64,000 nt of DNA from assembly GCA_029204225.1 (NCBI GenBank), contig CM055102.1, forward strand, positions 41,360,470-41,424,469, given 5' to 3'. Positions within the stretch are counted from its first letter, which is position 1; each line of letters starts with the position of its first letter. The notes below the pieces were generated by a model. That model had not been told where the DNA came from. It saw only the letters and a program-made list of their open reading frames with translations, and made no database searches. Source of the stretch: Diphasiastrum complanatum (lineage: Eukaryota; Streptophyta; Lycopodiopsida; Lycopodiales; Lycopodiaceae). This document shows, piece after piece, positions 57,731 through 64,000 of the stretch. The translations under genes were made by a program, and so were the position numbers.

Positions 57731-60162
57731 TTGGTTGTCTCAGTCATTATAAAGAATCACTTTGTAATGCCACAAAAAAAAAATCCAAATTATTAGATTC
57801 ATGTATGGCAATCACTTTTCCCTTAGAATATTCAATTTCTCAAAATTCTAACTAAACACTGGGCAAAAGGAATCTTAATTCCCAAAGGCAGTTTTCTAAA
57901 TTAATTCCCAATCGTATTCTCACTTGCTATTACTTATACTTCAGGAATTGAAAGTAAATTAACAAGACTGATCAACTCAGTCAACCAATCAACTACCTTA
58001 AGCTTCATCCCTTTCATCCCTTCCAAAAATGGTTCAGGTTGAAATCCCCAAATTTGTACTAGGAAAAAGATCAATTTGGTATCAGAGTACTTTAACTACT
58101 AAACAACCAGACAATGTTGATTGTTCAACTAATTAAGTGCCGCACTCAATTACTGGCAAATCCCCTTATGGATCAACATAGAAACTATTCCAAAAATATT
58201 TGCGTTATTCTTGGTCTTTATTCCAAAAAACAATAAATGCTCCAGAATTGACAAAGTCCCCAAAACTTCAATTAAAAGTGAAAGATACAGTGACTATATA
58301 GAATTGACTGTTTTCAACTCAGTAACGTCATTCACTTTATAAGCAATTTCTGTTTGATCAATAACCAATGAATTTGAACAAATTCAAAACATTCATGGTT
58401 ACTTCTTTAAAGAATGTGGGCCTCAGGGCCACAAACACACACACATACCCACATGAGCCGCGTACTGGGATTCCAACCCTAGTCGCCTAGCCACCCGCTA
58501 TCCGTCTAACCCCCAAAAGGGCTGGTACCAGGGGATAGAGAATATACAGAAGCCCCAACTTATATATGGGAGGGTTCAAGACAAGCAGTTACTTATGGGA
58601 CAATGAGGAGAACAATTGTGCACTCAGGCCCCTTCATGCAGGCCTGCACATAGTGTATGTGTGGATTGACCAACAGTCCCGCAATAGCTTCAAATTTTAC
58701 GTAAATTGGGATTTTCAAATTCCGTTCGATATGGATCCAGACTGTAAAAATCGATCTAAAGTATCGACTTGGTAGTTTCACAATTACCATCACATTTCAA
58801 AAGGATTCTAAAACATTCAACATGCATCACATATGACATGCAGTGATTTCTAAAAAAAATCAAATTTTTTACGAAAATTGCCTAGAAACTGGGAAATCAG
58901 CTTTTTGAACTAGAATTGCTAAAAATAACATCATGCATGAAATTTCTCTGATCAATCTACTGAACACCCATGTACCATGCATCCAAACATGCATATAGTC
59001 TTATCCATACATTTTCAACAACATAAAAGCACTAAATTGAGTTACATGCATGTATGCATCTAAACATTTCAGAATTCTTTTGAATTTTAGTTCAAAAATT
59101 GCCAAACTTTTGATAGCCACAACTTTCTCTACAGGACAACAAATTGGTCGTTGTAAACACAGTACATAGGGAGAGTAGGTCAACAAGACACTTGCTACAT
59201 CACCTGGCACCTAGGCTTCACACGTGCGAGCTGTAACTGACCAAAAAACAGGTAGGAGGGCACTTTTTCAAGGTGGTATCTTCAAAAATCCATCTGCAGC
59301 CCAATATGCATTCAATCAGAGGTTACAAGCACTCTTTTAAGGTTCCTTAGAGAGGCACAGAGGCTTCAATCAGGTCCAGCAAGCAATCATAAGCTCAGAT
59401 CATGCAAAAAATGCATTTTTGGACTCCTTCAACAAGCAAAACTTCAACATGGTGCCTAGGCCTCACACAACCGAATTGGATGCATGATGGACTATTTTTT
59501 GACTTTTTAGACTCTTAATGGTGTCCAATCCTAACCAAACTTCATTACAGCCTTAGGAAAACATCATTACACCTCTGAAAACTTGCATGAAAAGTATTGG
59601 CCATGAATGTTATGAAAAACCTTAAAACTGGTCTAAAACCCATCAGAAAACCTTTTTTTTTGACCAATTTTGACCAAAATTTGTGGATCAAATCCACAAT
59701 TAAGTGAAATCAGACCGAAATCCCTGTAAGTCAATTTCATGCAAGCTTCAAGTATGGTTTTTATAGCCCATTTCTAATCCAAAAACCCCAATTTTTGTCT
59801 AAAAATCACTCTTTAAGCACCCTTTTGACTTTTCAATCAACATGCAATCATTAGATCCAATCAATCATGACTGTAAAATAGCAAGTACAATTTGAGAAAC
59901 GTACTATATCAGTAGCAATGATAAATTCCAAGCCAAAATTTTCATTTTTAGGTGAAAAATCACAAAAAAAAATCGTCAAAAATCCATTGATTTCCATCGA
60001 AATCTATGGAGAAAATCCAAATCATGATAAGTAGGCTAAAAGTACACCAAAAAGAAGCCACTAAGATCAATTCAACCACCTGGAAGTAACAAGCAAGGAG
60101 AAACCACCAAAAAGTTGAAAAAAAATAAGAAGTAGCTCCACCTTCCGATTGATGCAAAGTCA
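57731..60162 (-). other. Decayed internal region of gypsy element F
   Basis: AT-rich, no open frame with a known domain. It holds a plus-strand TGGTATCAGAG at about 58079 (a possible stray primer site), the tRNA-like segment at 58415-58540, and CACACGTGCG at 59219, another G-box-type motif. Confidence 0.4.
58415..58540 (-). repeat. Possible tRNA-derived SINE fragment
   Basis: On the minus strand, GACTAGGGTTGGAATCCCAG resembles a pol III B box (GGTTCGAATCC type) and is preceded by GGATAGCGGGTGGCTAGG, a weak A-box candidate. A TG-rich tail follows (GTATGTGTGTGTGTTTGTGG). The segment is much more GC-rich than its surroundings. The A-B spacing is shorter than normal, so the call is tentative. 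Confidence 0.35.
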
Positions 60163-60175
60163 AGCTCTGATACCA
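60163..60175 (-). other. Primer-binding site of gypsy element F
   Basis: The complement reads TGGTATCAGAGCT, adjacent (one base) to an LTR starting TGTAAGGATCGCC at 60177. Confidence 0.75.
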
Positions 60176-60176
60176 C

Positions 60177-60659
60177 TGTAAGGATCGCCTAGTAAGGATC
60201 CAACTAGATCCTATTGCATGCAACCAAAAGGACACCTGTGGAGCAAAACCACTCAACCAACAGAAAATGGCTAGTCAATACCCTAACCACTTCACCCCCA
60301 AGCCATGGTGAATGGATGCAAGAGAGGAGGGGCTCCTGGCTACAAGGATTAGAAAATCCAATAGGTAGATGGGCAAGTTTCCACTAGTATATATTCTCTC
60401 CCATGAGGAGAGAATATTTCTCTTAGGATCCTCCTGCAACCTGGAATAGCAATTGACTTTCTATTCTAGCATTATAGCAGTCAAACACCATGCAAGTGCT
60501 CCTATGTCCAAATATAGGTCTGGGTCCTCATATGATTATTAATCTTTACGAGCCAAACCCAGAATGATGAGGCATAACTAATAACCACATACACTAGAGT
60601 GATCGGCTATCCATGTCAGGAATTTTTCCGAATCCCTCATACTAGACATGGACATCACA
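60177..60659 (-). repeat. 5' LTR of gypsy element F
   Basis: About 483 bp, from TGTAAGGATCG next to the primer site to ...GACATGGACATCACA. On the minus strand it starts TGTGATGTCC, a form common at gypsy LTR starts. The outer border rests on that motif only. Confidence 0.6.
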
Positions 60660-60809
60660 ATTTTCCTCGTCCCTACCTTTATGCCCGCATTCCAATGGCC
60701 CTCCGCCTTGACATTCAAAGAGATCTTTGACTACCTTTGACCCGTTTAGCTACCAACCCTTCTGATATCGTCGCTTGGCATACTTTTTTTTCTCTTTCCT
60801 CTTTGGTGT
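60660..60809. other. Junction between gypsy F and Copia G
   Basis: No feature recognised; pyrimidine-rich at 60781-60830. Confidence 0.3.
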
Positions 60810-62640
60810 TTGCCTCTTCCTCCTAAAGATGGTGAAGCAGGTCATCGGGAAAAACTCGTAACAGAATTCGACGTTTCATGTCAGGTAATTGGCAAAATTA
60901 CAAGAGGAGCTTTTCTTCGTTGCAATGCACTTGCGACAAAACGAGAGTTTATTTCAGTATCAGACTCGGGATCCATTCCCATTCATAGTCATCTATGTTG
61001 TTGTATTTTGCTTGGACAAGCCAGCTCAGCACAAGGAACAGTCAAATCAGCAGACAAAGAAGAAGCTGTTCTGCAGATACTGCAAACGAAACAACCACGA
61101 AATACAAGACTGCCAAATACTTCAAGCGAAGAACAACAACAAGGGGCAGTCAAATCAAGTGGCAAATGCAGCTGCATAAGCTCCACAACCCATTCAAGCT
61201 ATTAAAGGTGAAGGCACTATAAGATTAAGCTTTGCAAATGATCAGTCTAAGCTGCTCTCTAAAGTTCTGTATGTACCAAGTTTATCTACAAATTTGCTCT
61301 CTGTAAGCAGAATCACAGATCTAGGACACAGAGTAGAATTCGAATGTGATCAATGTAAAGTAGTTGATAGGACAGGAAAGATCCTAGCACTCGGAAAGAG
61401 GCATGGATATTTGTATAAATTAAGTCATTGTTTTTTTGCCTCTAGTCAAGCTCTCAGTACTTCAATTCAATCAAATAAAGGTTTACTTTGGCATTATAGA
61501 CTTGGTCATTTTAATTATGCTGTTGTACAACAAATGTCTAGACAATCTATTGTTCTTGATCTCGACTATCCTCACGAAACAATCGAGCTACCTGTCTGTC
61601 AAGACTATCTAGTTGGAAAACAGACTAGGAAGCCATTTAAGTCAAGCCATCAACATGTTGCTAGAGGATTGTTAGATGTTGTACATTCATATATTTGTGG
61701 CCCGATGAAAAATCCTTTGCTGAAGGAAGCCAAGTATTTTATAGCCTTTATTGACAAATTCTCGAGAAGAACGATGGTGTACTTCATAAAGAAAAAATCA
61801 GAAGCCTTCAACTGCTTCAGAATCTTCAAGGAGCGTGCAGAAAAGGAGACTGGAAGGACGATCAAGGCCCTAAGGTCAAGGAGTACTGCCAAAGCCAAGG
61901 CATTGAGCAACAATTCATCACTCCTTACAGTCCTCAGTCTAATGGCTTAGTTGAGAGGAAGAACCGAACTCTGGTCGAATATGCTAAGAGTATGCTAGCA
62001 CATGCGTCGTTGCCCAAGAGGTTCTGGGCTGCTATGGACAGAGAGTATTCCTCTCTGATCAAGAATCAGACATGGTCATTAGTCGAAGCTCCTATTGGTT
62101 GCAATATTATTGATTGCAAATGGATCTTTAAGACCAAATATAATGCCAACGGAGCGATTGATCGAAGAAAGACTAGACTGGTAGCACGATGATTCACCCA
62201 GATCCTGAATGTCGACTACAATGAGACTTTTAGTAAAGTCCTCAAACATTCGTCGATCCGAATGCTCCTGTCTTATGTTGCAGCTGCCGACCTCGAAGTA
62301 CATCACAAACAACCTATCTGAATGGAGTTATACAAGAAGATATCTACATGATCCATCTCGAAGGATACGTTCTGGAAGGCATGAAGAATCATGTCTGTAA
62401 ACTCCATAAAGCACTGTACGGCTTGAAACAGTCTGCCAGAGCTTGTTTCAGAGGATCGACACATTCCTCATTGAACAAGGATTTAAACCAAGCACTACTG
62501 ATTGCAACGTTTATTCAAAGTCAGTGCAGCAATCCTTCATTATCATCACCTTGTATGTTGATGATACGTTGCTCTTCAGCAACAATGCCAATATGGTCAA
62601 GATTCTTTATCATCGTTTCGTACTTCCAATTCATCCTCTG
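60810..62640 (+). pseudogene. Copia G body (family-1-like), broken
   Basis: A plus-strand Copia with several frame changes. In order: zinc knuckle CRYCKRNNHEIQDC (about 61072-61115), a protease tail and LLSVSRITDLGH (61290), pre-integrase LLWHYRLGHFN (61480), and integrase core VVHSYICGPM and FIAFIDKFSRRT, with YSPQSNGLVERKNRTLVEYAK at about 61925 in a new frame. The first catalytic Asp of integrase appears to be lost (Ser/Tyr in VHSYI). Integrase is joined at FWAAMDREYSSL directly to RT (NIIDCKWIFKTKY; CKLHKALYGLKQSA; ITLYVDDTLLFS at about 62545), so the end of integrase is deleted. RNase H is absent. It resembles the RT piece at 1-290. Confidence 0.85.
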
Positions 62641-62666
62641 ATGATGTTGATGATGATTCACCACAA

Positions 62667-63704
62667 TCATTTGGCATTTTTATGGATTCCTGAATTGACA
62701 GTTTTTTCCACTTGAACCTTAGTCTCTTTGTCCAGATCCTTCAGCTTTTGTATCTGCCTTATGATATCCTGAAAATTTAACGATCGACATATCTCCAAAG
62801 TGCGCTTTAATGGTGTTAAGTATTCAAATGCAGCTTCACGTTGACCCTTGTTCAGTTCATGCTCTATGGTATGAACATGAGATCTTATTTCAAATAGTGA
62901 CATTATCCAAGTCTCATGATATATATCCCTAGATAAACAAGTTCTTATCTCAGGCTTCAAGCCTAAAATAAAGTGCATTGTGCTGAATACCTCCACCGAA
63001 TAACCATATTTGTCCATTATCTGTTGGAAGTTATTGTAATAAATCTCAACAATAGACGTTTGCTGGGTAGAATGCCATATTTGGCCATCTATACATTCAA
63101 ATTCTTCAATGCATTTTTGTACAAATGTTGGCCATTTATCAGTGGTAACATTGGATTCTTCACATTGCATCCAATATTGCCACCAGATTTTTGCAGACCC
63201 ATCAAGATATGTTCCTGCAAATTGAATCTTGTCATGGTCACTGTGTGGATGTGACTAAAAATACTTGTCAAAGTTGTCCAACCATGTTCTCACAACCATG
63301 TGAGCAATTCTACCATCAAACTTGTGAAAGATATATTGTCTCTGCACCATCGTTGTTTCCACCATACCCTGGGAAGATTGGTCCACATGAGGACGTTGGT
63401 AACGATGACGTTCTGATTGACGTGCATTTAGCTACTCATTGTCACTATCACTGCTATAAACACCACCACATGGGTTATGTTGACTGATCTGGTAAGCTTG
63501 TTGATCATTATAATCATCAAAATGTGTTTCACTATGTTCCAGATAGTCTTCATATGACACTTGTTCGCATTGATTGGATTCGCCGCAATGATTGGATTCG
63601 TCATCGTTGTGCTCATAATATTGATCTTCAAAATCATAGTTAGATTGATCTTCGTATTCAGAGTCACCGTCATCTATGTACTCAAAATCAGAGTCAACAT
63701 CCAT
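62667..63704 (-). pseudogene. Gypsy-type gag H, broken
   Basis: The minus strand opens at 63704 with a very acidic 90-codon frame (many Asp, Glu, Ser, Tyr). After frame changes it gives FAGTYLDGSAKIWWQYWM (about 63220-63165) and, in the frame 63170-62667, a long gag part with KWPTFVQKCIEEFE, HFILGLKPEIRTCLS and a charged C-terminus. The order (Y-x-G-A-x-x-WW then Q...Y...F) is that of Retrotrans_gag. An in-frame TAG lies near 63255. It meets Copia G tail to tail at about 62640-62667, and its pol would have lain where Copia G now is. Confidence 0.75.
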
Positions 63705-64000
63705 ATTGAGAATTGACGGACTTGTAAGCTACGGTATTCTAAGCTGAAGTTTATGTGCAATGGACTTTGATAAATAGTTGAAATGCTCTTTTCACCACCC
63801 ACTTAAAACTCAGAGTTCTATGATGAGTGAAATTGAAAATGCAAAAACTTGTAGGTCATATAAAATTGAGCACTTTTGCTTTTTATAGTATTCAATTCCG
63901 AGCTCAGACGAGGACAATATGAGGTTTTAAAATAAGCAAATAATATACAAGGAAATTCGACTGAGGAAGAAAGAAGGGGTCTTTTAAAAATAAATTGAAA
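63705..64000. other. Right edge, leader of gag H
   Basis: No gene seen. It is probably the leader of the minus-strand element; no primer site is reached within the window. Confidence 0.4.

Noticed and set aside
60889-61222. Several overlapping plus-strand frames around the Copia G knuckle
   Set aside because: Only the frame with CRYCKRNNHEIQDC has a known motif; the others are shadows.

Overview
The window looks like nuclear DNA of a land plant, and most resembles a large, repeat-rich genome such as that of a fern or other non-seed vascular plant. The base composition is AT-rich, genes are sparse and intron-containing, and LTR retrotransposons are nested in one another and carry initiator-Met-type primer-binding sites. 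There is one long PLS-type pentatricopeptide-repeat (PPR) gene and one plastid Cu/Zn superoxide dismutase gene. The fern assignment is inference; the sequence does not prove it.

Only two host genes can be supported fully. The first is a plastid-type Cu/Zn superoxide dismutase on the minus strand (31666 down to 29095). I could place eight exons by GT/AG borders and unbroken reading phase, giving 217 residues. The second is a PPR gene on the minus strand (45543 down to 42547) with three exons and about 809 residues. Its first two exons supply a candidate transit peptide and, with the start of exon 3, a PDF motif like that of organellar single-strand-DNA-binding (OSB) proteins. Both products are predicted to act in organelles.

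Left third (1-28.2 kb): a retrotransposon graveyard. 1-1301 is the 3' end of a Copia element (family 1), abutting an opposite-strand Copia RT scrap. About 4.1-8.1 kb is a minus-strand Ty3/gypsy chromovirus that lost most of its RT and all of its RNase H and integrase. 9128-9943 is a foldback element whose core is full of WRKY-type W-boxes. 12210-18522 is a complete Copia element (A) with an open 1326-codon gag-pol, two 862-bp LTRs that look identical and perfect 5-bp target duplications. It sits in the 5' LTR region of an older Copia fragment (D). From 19.7 to 28.2 kb a plus-strand Copia (B) is inserted inside the gag gene of a minus-strand Copia (C).

Middle (28.2-46.5 kb): the SOD gene, AT-rich intergenic DNA, a solo LTR of family 1 (35721-36681), the PPR gene, and a 0.67-kb imperfect inverted repeat about 270 bp upstream of the PPR start.

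Right third (46.5-64 kb): a gag remnant, microsatellites and minisatellites, and a third family-1 LTR. The most unusual structure is a tandem array of about ten roughly 62-bp units (50752-51347), each built around a GC-rich palindrome. Single copies of the same palindrome lie at 48.8, 51.7, 52.75 and 53.76 kb. The last lies just before an unrecognised broken gene of about 1.9 kb (53881-55833). Beyond it are a decayed gypsy element (about 57.4-60.7 kb), a family-1-like Copia body (60.8-62.6 kb) and a gypsy gag on the minus strand (62.67-63.7 kb).
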